This document shows, piece by piece, positions 21,286 through 31,964 of a stretch of 64,000 nt of DNA. The DNA lies in contig NC_132897.1 of NCBI RefSeq assembly GCF_030463535.1, positions 2,215,951 to 2,279,950 on the forward strand, written 5' to 3'. Position 1 is the first letter of the stretch; each line of letters starts with the position of its first letter. The translations under genes and the position numbers were made by a program. Source of the DNA: Salminus brasiliensis. Its lineage: Eukaryota > Chordata > Actinopteri > Characiformes > Bryconidae. Under the pieces are notes generated by a model, which saw only the letters and a program-made list of their open reading frames with translations, searched no databases and was not told where the DNA came from.

Positions 21286-23743
21286 ACCTCGAATATGCTT
21301 GAACCATTTGTCTGGAGCGAACAGTGGCCGTAGATAGAGCTACCACAGACAGCCGTGCTTCTCACAGTCTTTACAGTTTATTTACATTCATACGATACAA
21401 ATACATCACCATTTCAACATCAGTCCCAAAAATCCACAGAGGAAAAGCAGAGGACAAAGTCATGAGAGCAGCAGCAGCAGCAGCAGCATTAGAGACCGCA
21501 GGACTTGGACTTGTGCATTTGGGCAGATCGCTGCTTGTGGTCATTAGCTTTTGGTCAGTTTCCCATGGGTTCGGATTTTTCTGGCACATGTGGCCCCAGA
21601 GCAGATAACTGCGGCTCTCGACGGAAAGTTAAAAGTAATGAATTGCTCCTCCTCCATGCTGTGTTTAAATTAAGAGCTCTGGAGTTTCAATAAGAAATCT
21701 CACGTCTAAAAATATCTGGTGTTTTTTTGGCGGGGGATCTGCATAGCATCCCAGCATCTGCTCAAAGCTGCTAAGGCAGTTTCTCGACAAGCGTTTTTAC
21801 AAGCATTAGTGGTGGAGCCCAGCAGACCAGCCTTAACCCCTTAACATTTGAAGACCTACATTTCCGTCTTTCACGATAGGGCATAATGTCATTTATATCT
21901 GTAATGTATGTATTTACATATACTGCTATACAAAATGTCTTGAAGTACACAATAAAATCAATAAATTAGTCAATAAATAGGCATTTGTCTTAAAGCAGCA
22001 GTACAAAAACCATATTTCTGGAGCTCCATGATGTAGGCAGGTCTGAAGAAACCTCAGTCTTGACAGTGTTCATATCAGTTATATGGGCAGCTCTGAAGGC
22101 AGCGTAGTCAGGTAGCCCCAGGTTCAGCCCCCTATTAGAGCCAGCCACCCCTGACTCAAAATACTGGAGTTGCAAGATGCTAAAGTTGATGATAATACAT
22201 AGAAATGTTAGTACAGACCACCAAGCCATATGCAAAAGATCCTGCTAGTCTGCCCTCACTTGCTTTAATACATTGTGAGCCACTTCCCAGATGAATTATC
22301 ATTAGAAAAGGACCATCTAAGACACTCTGGAGGCCCTCAGTCTTGTTCAGAAGATTCCTTAGGGCGAGAACATGCTTTATTAGACTGCTCTCTTGGTCTG
22401 GGAGTTCAATCTGGAGTCTGTGTGAATGAGGAGACGATACCAGATGAAGGAATGACGGTGGAGGGGTCCAGTAGACCAGTTTGGGATCTTGACAGTCTTC
22501 GTTCCCACCTCAGCAGTTGCTTGGAATGACCAGTTGCATGTTTCTCAGCCCCAACACCTTCTTATCTCGGCCCGGTCGAGGGCTGAGAGCTCAGCTCACA
22601 CGTCATGCAAGGCAGCAGTGCAAAGATAACCCCTGCACCTCGTGATGCTGGCTGCAACCCCTTCTCCCCTTTTTTTTTTTTTTTTGGACGCTGGGAAGAC
22701 CATGAGGTTTCCACCATCTGCTCCTCATTGGGGCCTGATAGCAGTATAATGGTCAGCAAAAGTGCTACTTTCTTTCTGAATTCCACAGTGGGGTATCAGT
22801 GACGAGGTCAGGCATTGGGGAGTTTTTGTAGATCCATGTGCTGCACCACCCTGGGCCTCATTCACTGGAATACAGCAAATATCATAACATTACGTGACGA
22901 GTTCTGGTTCGTTCTGGTTAGTTTCTCACGTTTCCTTTTTTTACAAGCCTTCCCAGATAACAAGGCTGCTTTGCCTCGGATGCTTTGCCATATCGAATGC
23001 ATTCAGCTGAGCAGGAAGCGGGGTATTGACACAGGGCAGAGACTGGGGGGGTGTGCAGATATGCCGCTGAGGGGACTGGAGACTGGATCTAGGCGGTTTT
23101 TGCAGGCATCTTGCCTCTGCCGGGGTCATCTGAATGACCCTACAGCGTTTGGAGTTCACTGGCCCGAGCTTTGCTAGACGATCCAGGGTTAAAGCTTCAG
23201 CCGGGAGGTTGCTACTGGTTGACGAATTGGCTTGTGGGGACCTTTTGAGCAGTTATTGCCCTACGTCAGGGCTCGTCCTGCTAGTTTCGCTCAATAGTTT
23301 CAGAAATAGCTGCTCGGAGGTTAGGCAGAGCTATCATACTCGACTTGTACATACGGTCTTATTGTCTTTCGCTCGTCACATCCCCCTTTTCTGTTCCTGA
23401 AATAAGCGTGAAATACTCTCTCGACATCTAAATATAACTCTCTAATTACAAGCGCCAAGTCCACAGTTACAACACGCCGGATTATTACAGCCCAAAAAAT
23501 TCCCAACTCTGTCCAATAATTTTAGATTCCTTGTAGGAATCAAAGTTTACAAGGCGCCATTCTTCTTCTGCAAGACGTCATCTGTGTTGATTTGGGCCTT
23601 TGGTTCCTCCTGAAACGACTTCCTCCTGGTTCGTAGTTTCTTTACAGTCTCTTCTCCTCTGAAACTAAGACATACAAAGGTCCTCATTTCTCAGTATCTT
23701 TGGCCAGGCACAACCACAACTTCCCCCTCAAGCCCTTTCTGGA
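21286..23743. other. Intergenic region 3' of bmp10, no gene recognised
   Basis: A (GCA)n run lies at about 21467-21488 and a poly-T at 22670-22686. Several open frames (for example 22275-22529 and 22815-23177) have no recognisable domain or splice logic. The bmp10 3' UTR must occupy the part next to 23744, but I see no canonical AATAAA on the minus strand in the first 350 bases. Confidence 0.45.
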
Positions 23744-24816
23744 CTATCTGCAACCACACTCTGCCACCACCATGCCTTCAAACTTGTACTGGTAGGTGAC
23801 CACCCCTGCATCGTCTAAGTAGAGCAGCGAGATGGGATCAAGCTTGGTGGGGACACAGCAAGCCCTGGAGACCTTGTCTGGGCTTTTGATGCTGACCAGA
23901 GTCTGCACAATGGCATGCTTAGTGGGAGTGACGTGCTTGGTCAGGGGGTACGTACAGATTCCCGTGCACTCGTAGGCCTCGTAACCTTGAGGTTCCAAGA
24001 TCCAGGAGTCCCAGCCGATGTCTTTGAAGTCAACGTAAAGGGAGCTCTTCTTGCACTGGTTGCCCTTCGCATTCCTTCTGATCCTGGACGCTGTGTCGTA
24101 GATGAGGTTGGACCGCATCTGGAGGAGGGCTTCCTCATCCAGTTCCTCCTCCTTGTTCTGCTCCTCTTGTCCCACAGCCCCCAGCTCCTCCCAGAGGTCT
24201 GTGAGCTCCAGCTCCAGGTTGTCGTTCAGCCCTGGGCCAGTGGTTTCATGCTTGATCATCTCGCTTAGCTCCTGTTTGTCTCCTCGGTGGTCGCCGCTCT
24301 GGTCATTGGAGAAAACGATCATCAGCGGTTTGTGTTTCTCCTCTGGGCTGGTGTCGATTTCCATTTTCCCTCCCGTGGAAGAGCCTCCGAACTCTGACCC
24401 GTTCTGTTCAGCCTTGTTCTGTGTGTTCAGGCTCGCAATGTGAACCTCCAGTCTGTGGGTGGTGCTGGAGTCAGACTTGTGCCAGTGGCGGACGGCAGCG
24501 GTCATGTCGAAGGACTCCCACCCGTTGTCCATACCGTAGACCTGCCGCGAGGCCAGCTCCGCGAGCTGCGTCTCTTCCTCCCCTCCTTCTTCAAAAACGT
24601 CTCCTCGTCTTGGCTGACTACTGTTTATGGCCCGTTGTACCACCTCGTAAATGGTGACCTTGCGGTCAACGCCAGCGTACAGGTGCCGGTCAGCCTGGAC
24701 GAGGGTGTAGAGGCGTAACTCTGCAGCCATTACTCGTTCGTGATGCGGCATGGAGACGTTGAAGAGGAGGGGGTGACGCCTTATGCCGTTGTTACCCAAG
24801 TTGCATGGGGAGGAGT
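23744..24816 (-). CDS. bmp10: bmp10 exon 2 (most of propeptide, mature ligand)
   Basis: The acceptor is TTTCACAG|ACTCC. It encodes residues 136-492 and the TAG stop at 23744-23746. It includes the remaining propeptide, an acidic linker (about residues 340-378, many Glu/Gln/Leu), the RIRR cleavage site and the cystine-knot domain. Confidence 0.95.
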
Positions 24817-25453
24817 CTGTGAAACACAGTCACAACAACAGCAAGACATGAGTACAACTGGTCCTCACATAATCAACCAAATACGCCATAAATGGTCAAG
24901 TTGCAGACCCCGATTTTGGCGGTTAAATAAATATCGATTGCGTATTCCGGATTGGGACGGGTTTCCAGAAAGTCAAATATTGTAATTCCCTTAATCTATA
25001 AATCAATAATTTCTAGAACACTGTGTTTGATTTCCAACAACTCTTACCTTCGTTTTTGAAGCTGCGTACGATGTTGGCTGACGGCATGGCGGTGCGATCA
25101 TTAGCGAATCGGTTGTACAGCTCCAGCATGTATTCTGGAGGCTCCACTCGCGGTGCCCCAGGCTGCATGGGTGGCCCGCGGCCCGTCAGGTTGAAGGTTC
25201 GGAGGAACTGTCCCCGCAGGTTCTCCAGCAGGCTTTGCAAGTCCACTTCGCTGTCCTGCTCCAGAAAAGAAGGGTCCACAATCCCTCCGCGCCCGTCGTC
25301 TAGCCCCGGGGCAGGACGGTGCCTCACCGGGGAGCTGATAGGGCTGGAGTCCCCGGAGAGAGGCCCCAGGAGAAGCCCCAGGAGAAGCAGGAGAACGGGG
25401 AGGAAAGGCGGGCTGGCCGTTAACCGACATTTCCAAACCCCAGTGCCAGCCAT
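23744..25453 (-). CDS. bmp10: Bone morphogenetic protein 10, complete two-exon CDS
   Basis: Secreted TGF-beta family ligand. In other vertebrates BMP10 is made mainly by the heart and signals through ALK1-type receptors in endothelium and myocardium. CDS is join(25048..25453, 23744..24816) on the minus strand, 492 aa against 424 in human. The start is ATG at 25451-25453 in a strong ACCATGG context. Residues 1-34 hold a signal peptide with a long leucine core. The propeptide contains [10 protein letters not shown] and an acidic stretch before the furin site RIRR (380-383). The mature domain (384-492, encoded by 23747-24073) begins [10 protein letters not shown], has seven cysteines in the family pattern and ends ECGCR. 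IGWDSWI, EAYEC and ACCVPTKL match BMP10 better than BMP9. arhgap25 next door supports the orthology. It could be the teleost paralogue bmp10l; I cannot separate the two here. Confidence 0.95.
24817..25047 (-). other. bmp10: bmp10 intron
   Basis: 231-bp GT-AG intron. The single intron within the propeptide, early in the protein, is typical of the BMP9/BMP10 group. Confidence 0.9.
25048..25453 (-). CDS. bmp10: bmp10 exon 1 (signal peptide and start of propeptide)
   Basis: It encodes residues 1-135 plus one base. The donor is GAAG|GTAAGAG. It includes the signal peptide, a low-complexity Pro/Asp/Gly stretch, and the start of the conserved prodomain ([15 protein letters not shown]). Phase 1 joins exon 2 to give Asp136. 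Confidence 0.93.
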
Positions 25454-25952
25454 GGTCCGAGGCAAAGGGGGTGTGGGAAGCGTGTATCAGCTGTAGGCGC
25501 TCTCCAACGTGCAGGAGGTTTTGCACAAGAAGAGAATCTTGGTAGATCCAGCGAGGAACACTAATCCCATGCAAAAGCAAGAGACCTCTGCAGGCACTTG
25601 CTGATCCTGAGGTTGTTCCTTAGGTGGTTCCTGAGGGTTCTTGCGCAAAAGTGAGTGGAGTTGTTAATGGTCAAGGGCTCTGGTCACACTCTTGCCGCGC
25701 TCCTGTTCCAGATCTTGGGGCGTTTATTCCTCCACACACCTTTTGATGTTTGTTTGATGTCTGAAGAGGTTGGCTGGAAGGGTGGCTTCACTCAGCTCTA
25801 CTGTGGCATCTCTTTTCTTCTTTTCTTGTGTTTTTTCCTCTCTCTCTCTCTGTGTGTTTCTCTCTCTCTCTCTCTTGCTCTCTCACTATCTCTCGCTCTG
25901 TCCCTTATCTGTGAGCTGGGAAGCTCTGCATTTCAGTGCTGATGGTGTCCCA

Positions 25953-25983
<31 letters not shown>

Positions 25984-26671
25984 CGCTGTTATCTACTTTC
26001 TTTCCTTAATGAGGACTTTGTAAACATTGGTCTGATACCAGCAGAAGCCCCTTCCTTGTTAGGGTGTTTTTTTGTTTGGGTGGGTGAGCCAGGGAAGATT
26101 TGGGCCTACTGTTTATTTGCTTTTCCAATGGTGTGGTTCGAGTGTTGGGCTACTGCTTCATTGACCATTTCTTTCAGACAAAAAGTTAGGTCCTTCTGAT
26201 ACTCGCGAGTATGGTAGGATGGATATCTGTGGACACGACTCATCAGAACGGGGAAATTGAAATGAAATGAGGTGTGAGGAGTCCCATGTCCTCAACAAAG
26301 AGCCCTCTAGTTTTCTAGCAGGCGATTGCACTGTATGTCTTTGAGACGTTCATAAGGGTTTAGACGGGTGTTCATCGTGTGCACATCTTGGCCATCTCTG
26401 TATGGATTAAAAGGTGTGCTTGAAGTCCCACATTACAGTGGTCTCACCAGATATCACTGTAAATATCTCAGTTCATGTCCTTAGGAGCACATTCTGGTGA
26501 ATTTCGATACTAAACTCGGGCGTTCAGCGAAGCGTTCGGGCAGAAATGTGATTAAACACCCCTCAGAAATCCCCATTATACACTCCTTAGACCTCTCTGA
26601 GAATGGTCTGGGCGTGGCCTTAATGTTTTTGTGAGTTTTGTGAGTGTCTGTAACTGACATCCCTCTATCAC

Positions 26672-26674
<3 letters not shown>
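25454..26674. promoter_or_regulatory. bmp10 5' flank
   Basis: The first 250 bases upstream of the ATG probably contain the 5' UTR. A weak TATA-like GGAATAAACG lies on the minus strand at about 25722-25731. Farther out are a (TC)n tract (about 25841-25905) and a (TG)n tract (about 25955-25983). No cardiac MEF2 or SRF site of perfect consensus was found by eye. Transcription start unknown. Confidence 0.3.
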
Positions 26675-26752
<78 letters not shown>

Positions 26753-27242
26753 TAATAACTAAAGATCTGTGAAATCACAACCACGTTTCAAAGTAGAGCT
26801 GGGCAATATAACAATATTTTTATCGTATTGTGATCAATTTTATCGTAGTAAACAATATGTTTTCTGAGTGTATCGTGGATATCGTATATAAAGACATTTT
26901 TTATGATATACAATATTTATCGCAATATTTCATCATGCACCAGCAACGTAAAAGTTAAAAAACTGTGATCCAGATACTTTCCCATACTGAGTACCGTGAT
27001 TTTTACTCAAAATATGCTGCACGCCGTTGAGTTGAATAAGACTATGTGCAGAAATGTAATGAAATGTGTGCATAATCCGTGCTCTTTAAGCTCTGACGAT
27101 ATCCACGATACACTCATAAAAGCATACTGTTTACTACGATAACAAAATTTATCACGATAAAAATAGTGTCATATTGCCCAGCTCTACTTTGAAATGTGGT
27201 TGTGATTTTTACAGATCTTTAGGGTTTAGTGAGGGCAGAGTT

Positions 27243-27319
<77 letters not shown>
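26675..27319. mobile_element. Palindromic MITE flanked on both sides by (TA)n
   Basis: The inverted ends extend well past the element: 26759-26809 (starts CTAAAGATCTGTGAAATCAC, ends GAGCTGGGCAATAT) mirrors 27171-27222 with few mismatches. Long (TA)n arrays of about 70 bp lie outside both arms (26675-26746 and 27247-27319). No coding capacity. Confidence 0.85.
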
Positions 27320-27322
<3 letters not shown>

Positions 27323-29699
27323 TACCTGGCGTGGCTCATTGACCCTTTACAGATCTCCCCAGCAACGGTGCGACACTAGGACCTTCCGTCTGTCCCGGCT
27401 ACCCTGCCACTAAATTCAGGTGATGGCCGTCGGATCTGCAGCAAAAGCTGAGCAAACATTAACGTCAAAAGTAAGACCAGCCTCTTAGCTGCCAGTCAGT
27501 TCTTCTGAATACCCTTACTAGCATAATTGTGCAAGTTTACCTTCAATTAAACCTCCAGGACTTGGTAAAGCTTAGAATAACGTGTCTTCAGGTCATTTCT
27601 ATCACCCTAAGTAAGGAATGTTAATCAGTTATTGGGATATCCATGCTAGCATAATTTTAAATTTGAGACCCAAAGTGTGACAGATAATTACAGTTGATTG
27701 ACTTAGAGGTTATTAAAATGATCAGAAGATACGTTGAATAGCAGCCGTAACTTTACTTTTAAAATCTCTAACCTCTTAGCTGTTAATTTTTGGGATATAT
27801 GGGCTAGCAAATGCTTTTTTTTAACCTTTAAAGGAGTTGTTGAAGCTTAGGAAAACATTTTGATTAAAAAAAAAAAAGTTTCAGACGCTGGTGGTGAATG
27901 AGGCCCAATTCTGATGTATTTATTTATTACTGGATTACAGTTCACTGCTCTGCATAGAAAGCATTTGCACTCCCCTGACTTCCTTATCAGTGCCTGGCTG
28001 TCAGAGAGGTGGTCTTCCAAAGTAGCAGTCCTTCAGTGATGACGCTCACACGTCAAACAAACAGCCTTTTCGGAAGTGCTGGGAAATCCTTATCGCCGCC
28101 GTTCAGGGACTGATGAGGCCTTGCAGCCGGTAGAAACCCGCAGCAGGGCCAAGGGTACGTCAGAGCGCCCCCCTGGTGCGGCACCACATGGTGAACTCGA
28201 CCACATCCAGCCGGGATGCTCTGCGTAGTTCAAATTCTCCAAGGCATAGAGGAGAGGGCCAGGACCCCTGTGTGCTACTTTCGAGCTGATTTAGGAACAG
28301 CCCCAGCAAGCCCGAGCGACTACGGTGAGCGAGCTTTACCACTGGTCTCGGATCAGTGCGAATGAGAGGAAAACGTCCCGGCACTTAACAAAGCAAAAGG
28401 TCCCGGATAGGGGTCAGATATGCAGAGGCTGCCTTATGTGTGTCTGATTAGAAATGACGTATAAGGTCAGAGGTGCCGATGACGGACCCCCAAAACGGTG
28501 TGTAAGAGAAAGTTGACCCAGTGACCAGAGCTTCCAACATTCCTGCCTCCCTCCCTCCCTCGCGCTCACTCTCCTTCTTCTCTTTGTCTTTTGACACTCG
28601 ATGATTGCGCCGGTTATCGCTGACCGGGTCGGCCGTTGTCGCTAACTTCGTACGCAGAAGCTTCCAGAAGTGTCTCATGCAAACATTCCAGACCAATCTA
28701 GGATCTGTGTCATGGACAAGCCTACCACAGATTATCAACCAGCCGCTGGATGTTTTCTTATTGATCTGGAGAAGCACATCCTTCAGACCTCCTTCATTTT
28801 TCAATCATCGCGTCTGTTGGAAGACAGCAGTCCCTCCAGCAGTCCCTTCCTCTCTTACGTAATGTTTTCCCTGCGTTGTCTGTATTTCAAATGGCGCGAT
28901 AGTGCCTCCATCCCACACTCTCTCAGACCCACTCTCTCTCTCCCCCCGTCAGTCACTGTACGCCCAAAGCTCGAGAACTTCTTCAGAGGTCCGTCTCACC
29001 CCGAGACACGTCCTTGAAGCCTGGGAAGCCTGGGAACACATTCTGATATACAAAGATAGTCTCTCGCGAGAACGGTCTGTTTGTGGTCATCTTAATATTC
29101 GTATGAACGGGTCAACAGCTGCTCTCAAAGTGTTTGTTACCATGGCAACGCACACACCGCCCTGGAGACGGAGAAGTTGTCACATACAAGCTCGAGTTCC
29201 TCCCATCCTTCGGCCGTTGCCTCTCCGCTTAGGTGGCCGGTGGGCGATGGGCAGCGGATGCTCAGGTCCGTCCTGGCACCCCTCCGTTATAGGCGCCAGA
29301 CGTTAAGGGACGATGGTCGTGGGTGGTGGTGGTCTTGGTTTGAGAATAGTGGAAAATGTCTTTGGTCTTTTCCTGAGCAGGACACACAATCTTGGTTCTC
29401 TGACGAAGCGAATCGCTGCAGTCATGGAGACGAGCTCTGCACCAGGCCTCGGTCAGGCTCCCTTTTATTGCCTTGTATTGCTGTATAATGACTAGTAAAG
29501 GTGGACGGATCGATCGGTTACGTGTCAGTATTGGTAGATTTTCATCCCAAAGGCGGGATTAGCAATCGGCCGGTAATTTAGCTGATTCTGAGAGCTGGTC
29601 AGATCATTGAATTCATATTTTGCAAGTTGCTGCAGATTTGAGGAACTGCAGGGTTATGTGAATTAGCGCAATCAACTGATGATGAATTACCAAGTTTCA
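27320..29699. other. Unique, partly GC-rich region upstream of bmp10
   Basis: It is poor in repeats compared with the rest of the window, with CpG-containing stretches at about 28050-29460. It holds an RFX X-box (29136-29149). Open frames here (for example 28448-28804 minus and 28902-29306 plus) show no known domain. It is a reasonable place for distal control elements of bmp10 or for an unannotated transcript. Confidence 0.4.
29136..29149. promoter_or_regulatory. Perfect RFX X-box palindrome
   Basis: GTTACCATGGCAAC matches the consensus GTTNCCATGGNAAC bound by RFX-family factors and is fully palindromic. It lies 3.7 kb upstream of the bmp10 start codon. Confidence 0.5.
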
Positions 29700-30365
29700 G
29701 CACATGCAGAACCGTGATTGTATTGTTTGTATTGTTGGATCATGACTAGCATGTGTTCTTGTGGCCCAGTGACCAATGAGCAGAGATGCATGACTGTGCC
29801 GTAACAGTGCCTCCACCATGTTTGACAGATTACTGTATGTGGTATGCTTCAGACCATGAAGCCTCCCTTTCCTCATCTGTACTCACGTTAATCTTTGGTT
29901 TCATCTGTCCAATGAATCTTTTCTCTCTTTTATTTATTTATTCATTTATTTTTGATGTTTATCAGTGTCCTCTGGCTTTAACCCCTATCACTGGTTTGCA
30001 TCGTGAAGTTAAACCCTCAGGATTTACAGTCCTTAAGATGTCTAAGGATTCCCTTCTTCACTTGCAACACCTTATTTGACCCTCTATTGAGAGTTTCTAT
30101 GAACAGCTACCAAACACAAGTTCAGGCCCTTCAAGACAGTTTTCCTCCTTAATTTGTCTTAAAATAAGGGAACAGGCGACAGCTAGCCATGAAGCTCGTA
30201 GCTCCTCAGTCTCATTAGAGTCCCATGAGAGTAAAATTGGACAAATTCCTAAACAATTAGTGCAGTACTTTTGTTAAACCCCTTGTCATTAAACAATTTA
30301 AATACATTGAATTCATACATGCATTCAGAAATTGTCACTGTCCAAATACTTATGGACCTGACTGT
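29700..30365. mobile_element. DNA transposon remnant
   Basis: It ends with CACTGTCCAAATACTTATGG followed by ACCTGACTGTAT, a terminal sequence typical of Tc1/mariner-type fish elements. The interior (GTGCCTCCACCATGTTTGAC, GTTTCATCTGTCCAATGAAT) resembles antisense transposase sequence of this group. No intact frame. Confidence 0.55.
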
Positions 30366-30664
30366 ATTGCCTTGTGGCTAGAATGTTCGATCATGGACAC
30401 CATCAAGCACGTCTTTTTTTGTTTTGTGCTTATTTATATATTTATAGAAGTTTCATTCTCTATTAAGCTAAAAATTGAAACAATAAGAATGAGCATTTCA
30501 CGTAAGGCTAATTTTCTGTCACGAAATTCTGAATTCTGTGGTTTGTTATACCCTTGTAGATTTAGTAATTCGTCAGGATTCCAGAATTGTCAATGCATAC
30601 GAAAATTAAATGGTTTCTGAGCTTGAAGAACACGCTTATGGAACCACGACTCACAAAAACAACT

Positions 30665-30670
30665 TTTATT
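30665..30670 (-). terminator. Candidate poly(A) signal for arhgap25 (distal)
   Basis: AATAAA on the minus strand, 1.1 kb past the arhgap25 stop. If used, the 24-bp minisatellite would lie inside the 3' UTR. A nearer alternative, ATTAAA, lies at 31460-31465. Neither is confirmed. Confidence 0.3.
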
Positions 30671-30730
30671 TAAAAAGGTATTAAAAGCAAGTCCAGGTTT
30701 AGCAGTAGTGCCTCTCAGCACTGGCACGCA

Positions 30731-31345
30731 GGTACGGCAGTCCTGGGGCACACAGGTACGGCAGTCCTGTGTCACACGGGTACGGCAGTCCTAGGGCACA
30801 CGGGTACGGCTGTCCTGTGTCACGCAGGTACGGCAGTCCTAGGGCACACAGGTATGGCTGTCCTGTGTCACGCAGGTACGGCTGTCCTGTGTCACGCAGG
30901 TACGGCAGTCCTGGGGCACGCAGGTACGGCAGTCCTGGGGCACGCAGGTACGGCAGTCCTAGGGCACACAGGTACGGCAGTCCTGGGTCACACAGGTACG
31001 GCAGATTCTGGCACTGGCAGGTACGACAGCCACTGGTACATGTAGGTACAGCAGATTCTGGCAGTGGCAGGTACGACAGCCACCGGTACATGTGGGGTAA
31101 AGCAGATTCTGGCACTGGCAGGTACGATAGCCACCGGTACATGTAGGTACGACAGTAACTGGCACGTGTAGGGACAGCAGATTCTGTTGTACCTGCCAGT
31201 GCCAGAATCTGCCGTACTTACAGCATATTCTGGCACTGGCAGGTACGACAGTAACTGGCACATGTAGGTACAGCAGATTCTGGCACTGGCAGGTACAACA
31301 GCCACCGGTACATGTAGGTACGGCAGATTCTGGCACACGCAAGTA
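30731..31345. repeat. 24-bp minisatellite changing into a ~50-bp unit
   Basis: Twelve units of exactly 24 bp (GGTACGGCAGTCCTGGGGCA plus four) start at 30731 and every 24 bases to 30995. From 31020 the unit becomes about 50 bp, containing GGTACGACAGCCACTGGTAC and CAGATTCTGGCACTGGCA. One segment is inverted: 31189-31208 and 31227-31246 are perfect 20-bp inverted repeats. Open frames in both strands reflect the period being a multiple of three. Confidence 0.93.
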
Positions 31346-31762
31346 CACTACCTCAACCCAGTGTTTAGGTTTATGCTCTGAGAACATCTCTCATATCTCA
31401 CACGCATCTCAAACAAGTATCGGTACCGGCCGACAAATTTTTCACTGGTCTTTAAGGTCTTTAATCATTTCACTATAAAAAATAAAGTACCTCGCAGAGG
31501 GCACCCAGTTTTCATTACCTAATGATATAATTTCATATATTAATGTCCATAAAGTATATTTAAATAGAAATGAACATCACTATTGGACACCGTTGGTCCT
31601 TAGCTTTGATATCTGTGCACCCGTGAAGAACCTGATCCTATAGAAACGAAAGGAGCAATGAACCCAACAGAGGTTCCATATTCTGTCAGTCAGTTCCAAC
31701 CATATGAAGCTCCACATGGACCACAACGGAGTGCCTTGGCTGAGGGCAGTGCTGCAGATGCC

Positions 31763-31964
31763 CTACACTGCCCCAGCTCTGGACTTGGTGAGGAAGGCCT
31801 GGATGTCGCGGTCCAGCTGCTCATTGCGTCTCAGGGCTTCATCCCGACTGCGCTCGGCATTACGCAACAGGATCTCCAGAGCTGATTTACAGCGCCGCTC
31901 AGCCTCCAGCGCTGACTCGAGCTCCGCCACCGTCGCACTCAGCTCCTTGTTCCGCTGCTGGAGA
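31763..31964 (-). CDS. arhgap25: arhgap25 exon 11 (coiled coil and stop)
   Basis: Residues 587-653 and stop TAG at 31763-31765. It contains [20 protein letters not shown] and [19 protein letters not shown], clear heptad patterning, matching the mammalian C-terminus (KSAALEISLRNMERS). The acceptor is UG-rich rather than pyrimidine-rich. Confidence 0.93.

Noticed and set aside
25463-25465. Upstream in-frame codon as bmp10 start
   Set aside because: It is TTG. The ATG at 25451-25453 has a strong context and gives a good signal peptide.
28163-28178. CTCF site GCGCCCCCCTGGTG
   Set aside because: It carries one extra C compared with the core and would score poorly.
30699-31387. Overlapping open frames with GLPYLRAP-type repeats as repeat proteins
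   Set aside because: They follow from a 24-bp period and appear on both strands. No start context, domain or splice support.
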